From DASQFQ01 sp963730115 (GTDB taxonomy: Bacteria > Actinomycetota > Thermoleophilia > Solirubrobacterales > Solirubrobacteraceae): 64,000 bases of DNA. Positions 1 through 9,210 of this stretch are shown one piece after another. The notes under the pieces are model-generated. The model ran no database searches, was not told where the DNA came from, and was given only the letters and a program-made list of their open reading frames with translations. The stretch lies in NCBI GenBank assembly GCA_963730115.1, contig CAVSQM010000001.1:62001-126000 (forward strand), written 5' to 3'. Numbering within the stretch: position 1 is the stretch's first letter; every line of letters begins with the position of its first letter. The position numbers and the translations under genes were made by a program.

Positions 1-332
1 ACCGGCAGGTCCGCTTCCGGCCGCACTTCTTCCCGTTCACCGAGCCGAGCGTCGAGCTCGACGTCGACTGCTTCAACTGCACGGGCGGCTTCCTGCGCGA
101 CGGCTCGCGCTGCCACCTCTGCAAGGGCGAGGGCTGGATCGAGCTGCTCGGCGCCGGCGAGGTCGACCCGAACGTGTTCGAGTACGTCCGCGAGCACGGC
201 TACGACCCCGAGCGCCACCAGGGCTTCGCCTGGGGCATGGGGATCGAGCGGATCGCGATGCTCAAGTACGGCGTGCCGGACATCCGGCTGCTCTACGACA
301 ACGACCTGCGCTTCCTGGAGCAGTTCGGCTGA
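1..332 (+). CDS. pheS: Phenylalanine--tRNA ligase alpha subunit (C-terminal part)
   Basis: Catalytic subunit of the (alpha-beta)2 phenylalanyl-tRNA synthetase, which charges tRNA-Phe in the cytosol. Only the last ~110 residues are in the window, read from base 3. They include the class II motif 3 region (GMGIERIAML) near the C-terminus and a CxxC...CxxC cluster (CFNC, CHLC) followed by GWIELLGAG, as in many bacterial PheS proteins. The stop lies 2 bases before the pheT ATG, so the two subunits are translationally coupled. The 5' end is cut by the window edge; identification is secure. Confidence 0.95.
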   Translation, partial: RQVRFRPHFFPFTEPSVELDVDCFNCTGGFLRDGSRCHLCKGEGWIELLGAGEVDPNVFEYVREHGYDPERHQGFAWGMGIERIAMLKYGVPDIRLLYDNDLRFLEQFG

Positions 333-334
333 CC

Positions 335-2782
335 ATGCTCCTTCCGACGCTCTGGCTGCACGACTCCTGCGACCCCGGCCTCGACGTCGGCGCGCTCGAG
401 GAGCGGCTGACGATGACCGGCACCTACGTCGAGCGGGTGTTCACGCACGGCGTGACCGCCTTGGAGTACTTCGTCGTCGGGCGCGTGCTGTCCGCCGAGC
501 GCCATCCCGACGCGGACCGGCTGTCGGTCTGCATGGTCGCGCTGGGCGAGGGCGACACCGCGCAGATCGTCTGCGGCGCGCCGAACGTGGCCGAGGGCCA
601 GACCGTGGCGGTGGCGCGGCCGGGCGCGGTGATGCCGGGCGGCGTGCGGCTGAAGAAGGCAAAGCTGCGGGGTGTCGAGTCCGACGGGATGATCCTGGCC
701 GAGGACGAGGTCGGCATCGGGACCCTGCACGAGGGGATCATGGTGCTCGACGACGACCTCGTGCCGGGGACGCCGCTCGAGGAGGTGCTGCCGCTCTCCT
801 CCGACGTGCTCGAGCTCGAGATCACGCCGAACCGGCCCGACTGCCTGAGCGTCTACGGGGTCGCGCGCGAGGTCCACGCCGCGACAGGCGCGGATCTCCG
901 GGCGCTGCCGGGGGCCGAGCTGCCGGCGGGCGACGAGATCCCCGGCTTCTCGATCCGGGTCGAGGACGCCGAGCTGTGCCCCCGCTTCACCGCCGTGCTC
1001 TACGAGGACGTCACGCTCGGCGAGTCGCCGCCGTGGCTGAAGGCGCGGCTGATGGCGGCCGGGCAGCGGCCGATCTCCAACGTCGTCGACATCACCAACT
1101 ACGTGATGCTGCTGGGCGGGCAGCCGATGCACGCCTTCGACGCCGACCTGGTCGAGGGCGGCTCGCTCGTGGTCCGGCGGGCCCGCGACGGCGAGACGCT
1201 GACCACGCTCGACGACGTCGAGCGGCGCCTGGACTCCGGCATGCTGCTGATCGAGGACGCCGCCGGGCCGACCTCGATTGCGGGCGTGATGGGCGGCGCG
1301 CGCTCGGAGGTCAACGACGCGACCACGCGGGTGCTGATGGAGGCGGCGAACTGGAACGGGCCGAACATCCAGCGCACGTCGTCGCGGCTCACGCTGCGGA
1401 CGGAGGCGTCGGGGCGGTTCGAGAAGGGGCTCTCGCCTGAGCTCTGCCTCGAGGGCCAGGCGCTGGCCGCGCAGCTGATGGTCGATCTGTGCGGGGCGCG
1501 GGTGGTGGGCGGCACGATCGACGTCGGCGGCCCGGGGCCCGAGGCGGCGGTGCTGCGGCTGCGCGAGGCGCGCGTGGGCGCGCTGCTGGGCGTCGACATC
1601 CCGCGCGACGAGCAGGCCCGGATCCTCGAGCGGCTGGGCTTCGGGGTGGCGGAGGCGGACGACGGGCTCGACGTGACCGTGCCCCACTGGCGGCGCCTCG
1701 ACGTCACCCGCGAGGCCGACCTGGTCGAGGAGGTCGGGCGGATCTGGGGCTACGAGAAGCTCCCGACCACGCTGCCGTCGCGCAACGGGGTCAGCGGCCG
1801 GCTCGAGCCGGAGCAGCGGCTGCGGCGGCGGGCCGAGGACGCGCTGACCGGCGCGGGCGTCTCCGAGATCCTCGGCTGGAGCTTCGCCGCGCCGGGGCTG
1901 GTGCAGAAGCTGTCGATCCCGCCGGACGACCCGCGCGCGCGGGTGGTGGAGCTCGCCAATCCGATGTCGGAGGACCAGTCGGTGCTGCGCACGTCGCTGC
2001 TCGGGCCGCTGCTCGACAACGCGGAGCGGAATCGCGCCCGGGGGCACGAGGACGTCAGGTTGTGGCAGTACGGGGCCATCTACCTCGCGCGCGAGGACGG
2101 CGGGGGCAACGGGGCGGGGCCGCCGGCGGTGCCGGGGCTCGACCGGCTGCCCACCGAGCGCCAGCACCTGGCCGCGCTGTTGACCGGCAACCTCCGCCCG
2201 CCGACGTGGCGCGAGCCGACGCCGCCGCGCGCGGACTTCTTCTCCGCCAAGGGCGTGCTCGCCGCGGTGCTGGCGGCCCTGCGGGTGCCGTGGGAGGTCG
2301 AGCCGGCGCGTGAGCCGTTCCTGCACCCCGGCCGCTCCGCGCGCGTGCTGGTCGGCGGCGAGCCGGCCGGCTGGCTCGGGGAGCTGCATCCCGCGGTGGC
2401 GGGGCGCTGGGACGTCGAGCAGGCAGCGGGCTTCGAGCTCGACTTCGGCGTCCTCGCCGAGCACGCGGTGCTCGTGCCCGATTACGAGGACCTGACCTCG
2501 TTCCCGGCCGTGCGCCAGGACATGGCGATCGTCGTGCCCGACGGCGTCTCCGCCGCGCAGGTCGTTGCGGTCGTGCGCAAGGCCGGCGGCGCGCTGCTGC
2601 GGCGGGCCGAGGTGTTCGACGTCTACCGCGGCGAGCAGGTGGGGGAGGGGTCGGCGTCGCTGGCCCTGCGGCTCGAGTTCCGCGCGCCCGACCGCACGCT
2701 GACCGACGAGGAGGCCGCGCAGCGGCGCGAGAAGATCGTCGCCGCGCTCGCCGACCAGCTCGGAGCGCGGCTGCGTGGCTGA
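335..2782 (+). CDS. pheT: Phenylalanine--tRNA ligase beta subunit
   Basis: Beta subunit of phenylalanyl-tRNA synthetase, 815 residues, a normal length. In order: N-terminal tRNA-binding (EMAP/OB) domain around residues 40-150 with CGAPNV; B3/B4 editing region (around 210-370, with NVVDITNYVM); B5 domain; catalytic-like core (EVGRIWGYEKLP); C-terminal FDX-ACB anticodon-binding domain over the last ~95 residues, starting near FPAVRQDMAI. The ATG follows the pheS stop by 2 bases. The stop overlaps the argC GTG by 8 bases, so pheST and the arg genes probably form one transcript, an arrangement known from other actinobacteria. Confidence 0.97.
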   Translation: MLLPTLWLHDSCDPGLDVGALEERLTMTGTYVERVFTHGVTALEYFVVGRVLSAERHPDADRLSVCMVALGEGDTAQIVCGAPNVAEGQTVAVARPGAVMPGGVRLKKAKLRGVESDGMILAEDEVGIGTLHEGIMVLDDDLVPGTPLEEVLPLSSDVLELEITPNRPDCLSVYGVAREVHAATGADLRALPGAELPAGDEIPGFSIRVEDAELCPRFTAVLYEDVTLGESPPWLKARLMAAGQRPISNVVDITNYVMLLGGQPMHAFDADLVEGGSLVVRRARDGETLTTLDDVERRLDSGMLLIEDAAGPTSIAGVMGGARSEVNDATTRVLMEAANWNGPNIQRTSSRLTLRTEASGRFEKGLSPELCLEGQALAAQLMVDLCGARVVGGTIDVGGPGPEAAVLRLREARVGALLGVDIPRDEQARILERLGFGVAEADDGLDVTVPHWRRLDVTREADLVEEVGRIWGYEKLPTTLPSRNGVSGRLEPEQRLRRRAEDALTGAGVSEILGWSFAAPGLVQKLSIPPDDPRARVVELANPMSEDQSVLRTSLLGPLLDNAERNRARGHEDVRLWQYGAIYLAREDGGGNGAGPPAVPGLDRLPTERQHLAALLTGNLRPPTWREPTPPRADFFSAKGVLAAVLAALRVPWEVEPAREPFLHPGRSARVLVGGEPAGWLGELHPAVAGRWDVEQAAGFELDFGVLAEHAVLVPDYEDLTSFPAVRQDMAIVVPDGVSAAQVVAVVRKAGGALLRRAEVFDVYRGEQVGEGSASLALRLEFRAPDRTLTDEEAAQRREKIVAALADQLGARLRG

Positions 2783-3767
2783 GGTCGCGGTTCTCGGGGG
2801 GTCCGGCTACGCGGGCGCGATCGCGGCGACGCTGCTCTGGCGCCACCCGTTCTTCGAGCTCACGCACGTCACCGCGCGCTCCGAGGCGGGGGCCGCGCTC
2901 GACCGGGTCCACCCGCGCACGCGCGTGCCGCTCGTGCTCGAGGACTGGGACCCGGACGTGCAGGGCGAGGTCGACGCGGCGCTGGTGTGCTGGCCGCACC
3001 AGGTGTCCGCCCCGGCCGTGGCGGCGCTGCGCGAGCGGGGCGTCAAGGTCGTCGACCTGTCGGCCGACTTCCGGCTGCGGGATCGCGACACCTACGAGGA
3101 CTGGTACGGGCCGCACGGCGCGCCCGAGCTGTTCGGCTCCGGCGTCTACGGGCTGCCCGAGCTCTACCGCGACGCGGTGCGGGGCGCCGACCTCGTCGCC
3201 AACCCGGGCTGCTATCCGACCGCGGCGCTGCTCGGGCTCGCGCCGCTGGCGCGGGCGGGGGCGATCGGCGACGTGGTGATCGACGCGAAGTCGGGCGTCA
3301 GCGGCGCCGGGCGGTCGCCGTCACAGACCACGCACTACATCTCCGCCGACGAGAACATGACGCCCTACAAGGTCGAGCGGCACCGCCACACGCCGGAGAT
3401 CGAGCAGGAGCTGGCGGCGCTCGGCGCCACGCTGCCCGTCACCTTCACGCCGCACCTCGTCCCGCTCGCGCAGGGCGAGCTCGTGTCCTGCTACGTCTCG
3501 GGCGCCTCGCTCGAGGAGGCGGAGCTCGCCGACCTGTATCGCGAGGCCTACGACGGCGAGCCGTGGGTCGAGGTCGCGACGGGCCCGCCCGGCGTGATCG
3601 AGGTGCGCGACACGAACTACTGCCGCATCTCCGTGCACCGCGACGACCGCACCGGCCGCGTGCTCGTGTTCGCCGCGATCGACAACCTGTGGAAGGGCGC
3701 GGCGTCGCAGGCGGTGCAGAACCTCAACCTGATGTTCGGGCGCGACGAATCGGAGGGGTTGATATGA
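2775..3767 (+). CDS. argC: N-acetyl-gamma-glutamyl-phosphate reductase
   Basis: Third step of arginine synthesis: NADPH-dependent reduction of N-acetylglutamyl phosphate to the semialdehyde. The 330-residue protein has the N-terminal nucleotide-binding loop (GGSGYAGAIAA) and the active-site cysteine in NPGCYPTA (residue 146), followed by KSGVSGAGR, the hallmark of the type 1 ArgC family. It begins at GTG inside the pheT tail (8-base overlap), and its TGA overlaps the argJ ATG by 4 bases (ATGA). First gene of the argCJBD set. Confidence 0.97.
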   Translation: MAEVAVLGGSGYAGAIAATLLWRHPFFELTHVTARSEAGAALDRVHPRTRVPLVLEDWDPDVQGEVDAALVCWPHQVSAPAVAALRERGVKVVDLSADFRLRDRDTYEDWYGPHGAPELFGSGVYGLPELYRDAVRGADLVANPGCYPTAALLGLAPLARAGAIGDVVIDAKSGVSGAGRSPSQTTHYISADENMTPYKVERHRHTPEIEQELAALGATLPVTFTPHLVPLAQGELVSCYVSGASLEEAELADLYREAYDGEPWVEVATGPPGVIEVRDTNYCRISVHRDDRTGRVLVFAAIDNLWKGAASQAVQNLNLMFGRDESEGLI

Positions 3768-4996
3768 CCGGAGGCTCCCGTTGGGTCTCTCTGCCCGACC
3801 ACGCGGTCGACGCGCCGGGCGGGCTACCGCAGGGGTTCCGCGCCTCCGGCGTCGCCTGCGGGCTCAAGCCGAGCGGCGGGGTGGACCTCGGGCTGCTCGT
3901 CTCCGACACCGTCGGCACCGTCAGCGCCGCGCGCTTCACCCGCTCGGGCGTGCTCGCCGCGCCGGTGATCCTGTGCCAGGAGCGCTGCCGGCTCGACTCG
4001 CTGCGCGCGGTGGTCGCCAACGCCGGCAACGCCAACGCGGCCACCGGCCGGCGCGGCGTCGACAACGCCGCCCGCATGCAGGGAGCCGCCGCGATGGCGG
4101 CCGGCCTGGATCCGGAGGTCGTCGCCGTCGCCTCGACCGGCGTGATCGGCGTCCAGCTCCCGGATGAGCCGATCACCAAGGGGATCCTGGCGGCCCGCGG
4201 CGAGCTGTCGGCCGACGGCGGCGACGCGTTCGGCGAGGCGATCCGCACCACCGACCTGTTCCCCAAGACCGCGACGGTCGACGTGAACCTGCCGAGCGGG
4301 ACCATCCGCATCACGGCGCAGGCCAAGGGCGCGGGGATGATCTCGCCCAACTTCGCGACGATGCTGTGCTTCGTGCAGACCGACGCGGCGCTCGCCCCCG
4401 AGACCGCCGATCTGCTGCTCGGCGTGTGCGTGAAGCGCTCGTTCGACCGCATCTCGGTCGACGGCCAGCTCTCCACCAACGACACCGTGATCCTGATGGC
4501 CTCGGGCGCGAGCGGGGTGCGCGTGGCGCCGGAGTCCGACGACGAGCTGCGCTTCGGCGAGGCGCTGGACGCCGTGCTGCGACAGCTCGCGCTGCTGATC
4601 GTGCGCGACGGCGAGGGCGCCAAGCGGGTCGGGCGCGTGGTGGTCAACGGCGGCCACCAGGCGACCGTCGACGCGGCGGCGCGCGCGGTCGCCAACTCCC
4701 CGCTGGTCAAGGCCGCGCTGCACGGCGGCGACCCCAACTGGGGCCGCATCGCGCAAGCGGTCGGCGGCGTGCTGACGGACACCGCGCCGCTCGACGTCGA
4801 CATCTGGATCGAGGACGTCCAGGTCTGCGGGCGCGGCGCCGCGGTGCCGTTCGACCTGCCGGCGCTGCAGGCGGCGGTGGCGCGCGACGAGGTCGAGTAC
4901 ACGGTCGGGCTGCCGGGCGAGGGGGTCGAGACCGAGGTCTTCTTCTCCGACCTCTCGCACGACTACGTGACGATCAACGCGGAGTACACGACATGA
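3764..4996 (+). CDS. argJ: Bifunctional ornithine acetyltransferase / N-acetylglutamate synthase
   Basis: ArgJ transfers the acetyl group from N-acetylornithine to glutamate, making the arginine pathway cyclic, and may also use acetyl-CoA. 410 residues. The autocleavage site is visible in KGAGMISPNFATML around residues 187-200, where the precursor is cut before the catalytic threonine to give alpha and beta chains. HGGDPNWGRI later in the protein is also typical. The ATG overlaps the argC stop (ATGA) and the stop overlaps the argB ATG. The open frame continues upstream inside argC, but the coupled ATG is the sensible start. Confidence 0.96.
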   Translation: MTGGSRWVSLPDHAVDAPGGLPQGFRASGVACGLKPSGGVDLGLLVSDTVGTVSAARFTRSGVLAAPVILCQERCRLDSLRAVVANAGNANAATGRRGVDNAARMQGAAAMAAGLDPEVVAVASTGVIGVQLPDEPITKGILAARGELSADGGDAFGEAIRTTDLFPKTATVDVNLPSGTIRITAQAKGAGMISPNFATMLCFVQTDAALAPETADLLLGVCVKRSFDRISVDGQLSTNDTVILMASGASGVRVAPESDDELRFGEALDAVLRQLALLIVRDGEGAKRVGRVVVNGGHQATVDAAARAVANSPLVKAALHGGDPNWGRIAQAVGGVLTDTAPLDVDIWIEDVQVCGRGAAVPFDLPALQAAVARDEVEYTVGLPGEGVETEVFFSDLSHDYVTINAEYTT

Positions 4997-5841
4997 GAGA
5001 TGTCGGGACCCTCCTCGAGGCGCTGCCCTACATCCGGGAGTTCCACGGCAAGACGGTGGTGATCAAGTACGGCGGGGCGGCGATGACCGACCCGGACCTG
5101 CGCGAGGAGTTCGCCCGCGACGTCGTGCTCCTGAAGTACGTGGGCCTCAACCCGATCGTCGTGCACGGCGGCGGGCCCGACATCACGCAGTACATGAAGC
5201 GGCTGGACATGCCGGTCGAGTTCGTCGGCGGGCTGCGCGTGTCCAACGCCGACACCGTCGAGATCGCGAAGATGGTGCTGGTCGGCAAGGTCAACAAGGA
5301 CATCGTCCTGCGCCTCAACCGCCACGGGCAGCCGGCGGTCGGGCTGTGCGGCGACGACGGGCTGCTGTTCCGCGCCGCCACCATGGGCGGGCCCGAGGGC
5401 GAGGACATCGGCTATGTGGGGCGGATCGAGCGCGTCGACGTCGGCGTGATCGAGCACATCGCGGCCGACTACATCCCGGTCATCGCCTCGGTGGGCGCCG
5501 ACCGGGCGGGCAACTCCCACAACATCAACGCCGACGAGGCCGCGGGCGCGGTCGCGCGGGCGCTGGGCGCGTACAAGGTGATGTTCCTGACCGACGTGCC
5601 CGGGTGGCTGCGCGATGCCTCGGATCCGTCCTCGGTCATCAGCGAGTGCGCCGCCGACGAGGTCGAGGCGGCGATGGCCGGTGTGGCGGGCGGGATGCGG
5701 CCGAAGCTCCGCGCGTGCCTCGACGCCATCCACGGCGGCGTCACCTACGCGCACATCATCGACGGGCGGGTGCCGCACTCGCTGCTGCTCGAGCTGTTCA
5801 CCGACGCGGGCATCGGCACGAAGGTCCGGCCCGCCCGGTGA
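4993..5841 (+). CDS. argB: Acetylglutamate kinase
   Basis: Phosphorylates N-acetylglutamate, usually the arginine-feedback-controlled step. 282 residues with the amino-acid kinase fold: KYGGAAM near the N-terminus, substrate loop VHGGGP, and the ATP-site region HNINADEAAGAVARAL. The C-terminal segment (GVTYAHIIDGR, then HSLLLELFTDAGIGTKV) is typical of ArgB. The start ATG overlaps the argJ stop by 4 bases. The stop overlaps the argD GTG by 4 bases, consistent with one polycistronic message. Confidence 0.97.
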   Translation: MRDVGTLLEALPYIREFHGKTVVIKYGGAAMTDPDLREEFARDVVLLKYVGLNPIVVHGGGPDITQYMKRLDMPVEFVGGLRVSNADTVEIAKMVLVGKVNKDIVLRLNRHGQPAVGLCGDDGLLFRAATMGGPEGEDIGYVGRIERVDVGVIEHIAADYIPVIASVGADRAGNSHNINADEAAGAVARALGAYKVMFLTDVPGWLRDASDPSSVISECAADEVEAAMAGVAGGMRPKLRACLDAIHGGVTYAHIIDGRVPHSLLLELFTDAGIGTKVRPAR

Positions 5842-6962
5842 TCACCGATGCGCTGATCCCCAACTACGCGCGCTACGACGTCGAGTTCGCGCGCGGGGAG
5901 GGCGTGCGGCTGTGGGACGCCGGCGGGCGCGAGTACCTCGACTTCCTGAGCGGGATCGGGGTCTGCAACGCCGGCCACTGCCACCCGCGGGTGGTGGCCG
6001 CGGTGCAGGAGCAGGCCGCGCGGCTGCTGCACGTCTCGAACCTGTTCTACACCGAGCCGATGGTGCGGCTGGCCGAGCGGCTGGCGGCGCGGTCGCTCGG
6101 CGGCAAGGTGTACTTCTGCAACTCGGGGGCGGAGGCCAACGAGGCGGCGCTCAAGCTCGCGCGCAAGCGGCGCTCGGGCGGGCGCTTCGTGGTGCTGCAC
6201 GGGGGCTTCCACGGGCGCACCTACGGAGCGCTGTCGGCGACGCCGCAGGAGACCAAGCAGGCGCCGTTCGCGCCGTTGGTGCCGGGCTTCGAGGCCGTGC
6301 TGCCGGCGGCGGCGCCGGAGGCGGTCGGCCCGGACGTCGCGGGCGTGGTGCTGGAGCTGATCCAGGGCGAGTCGGGCGTGCACCCGCTGGATCCCGCGCT
6401 GGTGGCCGAGATCCGGGCGGCCTGCGACGAGCACGGGGCGCTGCTGATCGTCGACGAGGTCCAGACCGGGATGGGCCGGACGGGCACGTTGTGGGCGTAC
6501 GAGCGCTACGGGGTGCGGCCGGACGTCATGACGGTGGCGAAGGGGCTGGGGGGCGGGCTGCCGATCGGCGCGCTGGTCACGACGCCCGAGCTGGGCGACG
6601 TCTTCGCCCCCGGGGACCACGGCTCGACGTTCGCCGGCAACCCGCTCGTGTCGGCGGCCGCGAACGCGGCGTTCGACGTGCTCGACGACCCGGCGCTGCT
6701 CGAGCGCGTCGACGAGCTGGGCGCCGTGCTGGCCGAGGGGGTGCGGGCGCTGCCGGGCGTGACGTCGGTCCGCGGCCGCGGCCTGATGGTCGCGGCCGAG
6801 GTCGACGCCGACGCCCCGGAGCTCGCCCGCCGTGCGCTGCTCGAGCAGGCGCTGGTGATCAACGCCACCGGCCCGGGCACGCTGCGCTTCCTGCCGCCGC
6901 TGGTGGTCGAGGAGGCGGAGATCGCCGAGGCGGTCCGTCGCCTCGGCGCGCTCCTCACCTGA
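5838..6962 (+). CDS. argD: Acetylornithine aminotransferase
   Basis: PLP-dependent class III aminotransferase converting N-acetylglutamate semialdehyde to N-acetylornithine. 374 residues beginning at a GTG that overlaps the argB stop (GTGA). Visible family features: NSGAEANEAALKLAR, HGGFHGRTYGALS, the cofactor-contacting LLIVDEVQTGMGRTG, and the PLP lysine in TVAKGLGGGLPIGAL. Last gene of the cluster here: argF, argR and argH do not follow, and argG lies about 14 kb downstream. Its 3' end overlaps the convergent RTX gene by 8 bases. Confidence 0.96.
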   Translation: MITDALIPNYARYDVEFARGEGVRLWDAGGREYLDFLSGIGVCNAGHCHPRVVAAVQEQAARLLHVSNLFYTEPMVRLAERLAARSLGGKVYFCNSGAEANEAALKLARKRRSGGRFVVLHGGFHGRTYGALSATPQETKQAPFAPLVPGFEAVLPAAAPEAVGPDVAGVVLELIQGESGVHPLDPALVAEIRAACDEHGALLIVDEVQTGMGRTGTLWAYERYGVRPDVMTVAKGLGGGLPIGALVTTPELGDVFAPGDHGSTFAGNPLVSAAANAAFDVLDDPALLERVDELGAVLAEGVRALPGVTSVRGRGLMVAAEVDADAPELARRALLEQALVINATGPGTLRFLPPLVVEEAEIAEAVRRLGALLT

Positions 6963-8655
6963 CGGCGAGCCGGCCGAGGTCGATGCGGGGCAGCTGGTGC
7001 TGCTTGCCGCCCACCTCGAGCACGATCCCGCCGCCCCTGGCCGGGTGGGCATGGGCCGCCAGCCACTCGGCGTCGGCGGCGGTCGCCGAGGTGACGGTGT
7101 CCGCGCCGGCGCTCTGGATCTCGATGTCGTCGCCGTCCCCGCCGTCGATGACGTCGGTGCCGGCGCCGCCGATCAGGACGTCGTCGCCGGCCTCGCCGAG
7201 CAGCGTGTCGTCGCCGGCGCCGCCGACGAGGACATCGTTGCCGTCGCCGCCCCTGGCCGTGAGGCCCAGCACCGCGGCGCCCAGGCCGGACGCTTCGACC
7301 ACGTCGTCGCCGGACAGCGCGTTGACCACGAGCCGATCGCTGCCGGCGACGCCGCCGGTCACCGTGACGCGTGCCGCCAGGCCGGTCACGCTCGCGTTCG
7401 CGGTGCCCGTGACGAGCGCGACGTCGTCGCCGTTGGTGCCGGTGACGGTGACCGTGTCGGGCTGAGCGTCCTCGCCGCCGAGGTCGGGGAGCACGTCGGT
7501 GACGTCGGTCCCGGACAGGTCGCCCACGACGAGGGTGTCCGCGCCGCCCAGGATCCTCGGGGCGATCGTCTCGACGTCGTCGAGGTCCATGACGATGGAC
7601 GCGACGTTGCGGGTGAACCGCACGCGCCCACCGTTGGCGGATGCCTCCATGATCTCGTTGGCGTTGCTGGCGTTGAACGCCAGCCGGTCGCTGCCGTCCT
7701 GGCCCTCGACGACGTCGCTGTCGTCCCCGGGATCCCACTGGAACGTGTCGTCGCCGGCGCCGAGGAAGGCGACGTCGTCGCCCGAGTTCCCGTCCACGAA
7801 GTCGCTGCCGTCGCCGCCGAGGAACACCTCCGCACCGCTGCTCCCCCGGAGCGTGTCGTTGCCGGTGCCGCCGTCGGCGGTGATCTTGACCGGCGTTGCC
7901 GAGCTCGTGGCCGCCGAGAAGCTGTCGTCGCCGCCGTTGGCGTTGAGCCTGAGGTTCTCGGACGTCCCGATGTCGATCGAGAACGGCGCCGGGGTGACGC
8001 GGTCGAACCGCAGGCGCACGCCGTTGGCCGTCGCGGTGAACTGCTCGGCGCCGTTGCCGCCGTTGACCTCGACGGTGTCGATGCCCGCCCCGCCCTCGTT
8101 GAGGTCGGTGTCGTCACCTGGGCTCCAGACCATGCGGTCCTCACCTTCCTCGCCGAAGACCTGGTCGTCGGCGTCGCCGCCGGTGAGCGTGTCGTTCTCG
8201 GAGCCGCCGAACATCTGGTCGAAGCCACCCTTGCCGAGCAGCGTGTCGTTGCCGGCCTGGCCGAAGAGGAAATCGCCGCCGGAGCCGCCGGTGACCGTGT
8301 CGTTGTCGCTGCCGCCGTAGAAGTTCGCCCGCGGCAGCGCACCGTTGGCCTCGTCGATCCTGATCTCGTCGTTGCCGAGCAGCCCGAACGCCTGGATCAC
8401 GTTGACGTTGGCGACGGTCGGCGTGCCGCCGGCGACGTTGACCGCGCCGCCGTTGACGAGCAGCTGGCCCGCCGCGTTGCGGCTGACGACGATCGAGTTG
8501 GCCTGGTTGTCTCCGAACACGGAGAGCGTGCCGGCCGCGAACGTCGCGGTGGTGGCCGCGCTGGCCGGGGCGGTCGTCGCGGCGATCGCGCCGACCGCGA
8601 GCGCGGTGGCGGCGAGCAGGCGGCGCACGGTTCGGGTTCGGGGTGCGGGCATCAC
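6955..8655 (-). CDS. Secreted RTX / hemolysin-type calcium-binding repeat protein
   Basis: A 566-residue exported protein. The N-terminus is a clear signal peptide (RR, hydrophobic run, cleavage near ASA-A at residues 28-34). The body holds scattered nonapeptide GGxGxDxL/V units in at least three blocks (about residues 105-150, 255-310 and 465-525), predicted to form calcium-bound parallel beta-rolls. No catalytic domain is recognisable. A short tail (EWLAAHAHPARGGG...) follows the last repeats. The start is supported by GAAGGAGA 5 bases before the ATG. Proteins of this type recur in Solirubrobacterales; function is unknown, and surface or matrix structure is a guess. Confidence 0.85.
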   Translation of the reverse strand: MMPAPRTRTVRRLLAATALAVGAIAATTAPASAATTATFAAGTLSVFGDNQANSIVVSRNAAGQLLVNGGAVNVAGGTPTVANVNVIQAFGLLGNDEIRIDEANGALPRANFYGGSDNDTVTGGSGGDFLFGQAGNDTLLGKGGFDQMFGGSENDTLTGGDADDQVFGEEGEDRMVWSPGDDTDLNEGGAGIDTVEVNGGNGAEQFTATANGVRLRFDRVTPAPFSIDIGTSENLRLNANGGDDSFSAATSSATPVKITADGGTGNDTLRGSSGAEVFLGGDGSDFVDGNSGDDVAFLGAGDDTFQWDPGDDSDVVEGQDGSDRLAFNASNANEIMEASANGGRVRFTRNVASIVMDLDDVETIAPRILGGADTLVVGDLSGTDVTDVLPDLGGEDAQPDTVTVTGTNGDDVALVTGTANASVTGLAARVTVTGGVAGSDRLVVNALSGDDVVEASGLGAAVLGLTARGGDGNDVLVGGAGDDTLLGEAGDDVLIGGAGTDVIDGGDGDDIEIQSAGADTVTSATAADAEWLAAHAHPARGGGIVLEVGGKQHQLPRIDLGRLAVR

Positions 8656-8700
8656 GTCTCCTTCTCGGGGTTGCCCGAGTAGGACGCCCGCCTGGCCGGT

Positions 8701-9198
8701 CTATTCCGCTCGGTCGAGCCCGTAGGTGAGGTGGCGCTCGCCTCGGAGCGAGTAGTCGCGCAGCCGCCGCATGCCGAGCCGCTCGGCGACGCGCTGCGAG
8801 GCGACGTTGTCCGGCGCGATCAGCGAGATCAGCTGCTCGGCGCCGAGCTCGCTCCAGGCGAACTCGACCGCGGCCCGCGCCGCCTCGGTGGCGTAGCCGT
8901 GGCCCCAGGCGGGTCGGCCGAGCAGCCAGCCGACCTCGAGCCCGGGCCAGCCCTCCGGGCGCCAGAGCCCGACGCGGCCGATCAGCTCGCCGTCGCGCTC
9001 GACCGCCCACAGCCCGTAGCCGCGCAGCTCGAAGTGCCCGAGGTACAGCGCGATCTCCCGCCACGCCTGCGCCGGGTCGAGCGTGCCGCCCATGAAACGC
9101 ATGACCTCGGGGTCGGCGGTGATCGCGGCGTACGGCTCGGCGTCGTCCTCGCGCCAGCCGCGGAGGGTCAGGCGATCGGTCGTGAGCGTCGGGACCAT
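8701..9198 (-). CDS. GNAT-family N-acetyltransferase (RimJ/RimL-like)
   Basis: 165 residues with the layout of the RimJ/RimL acetyltransferase_3 family: N-terminal LTTDRLTLRGWREDDAEPY, central IGRVGLWRPEGWPGLEVGWLL, an acetyl-CoA loop region (WGHGYATEAARAAV) and IAPDNVASQRVAERLGM. It probably transfers acetyl from acetyl-CoA to a protein N-terminus or small amine; the substrate cannot be read from sequence. The reading frame is open further upstream, but homology begins at this ATG (MVPTLTTDR), which lies only 12 bases from the divergent S4 gene. Confidence 0.88.
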   Translation of the reverse strand: MVPTLTTDRLTLRGWREDDAEPYAAITADPEVMRFMGGTLDPAQAWREIALYLGHFELRGYGLWAVERDGELIGRVGLWRPEGWPGLEVGWLLGRPAWGHGYATEAARAAVEFAWSELGAEQLISLIAPDNVASQRVAERLGMRRLRDYSLRGERHLTYGLDRAE

Positions 9199-9203
9199 AG
9201 GCT
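9198..9203 (+). promoter_or_regulatory. -10-like TAGGCT of the S4 gene
   Basis: TAGGCT ends 7 bases before the ATG at 9211 and no Shine-Dalgarno is present, as expected for a leaderless transcript. It overlaps the ATG of the divergent acetyltransferase. Confidence 0.5.
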
Positions 9204-9210
9204 GACCACT

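Noticed and set aside
6955..8655. RTX gene as a recently acquired toxin island
   Set aside because: Base composition and codon use match the neighbours, there are no mobile-element traces, and such proteins seem native to this group.
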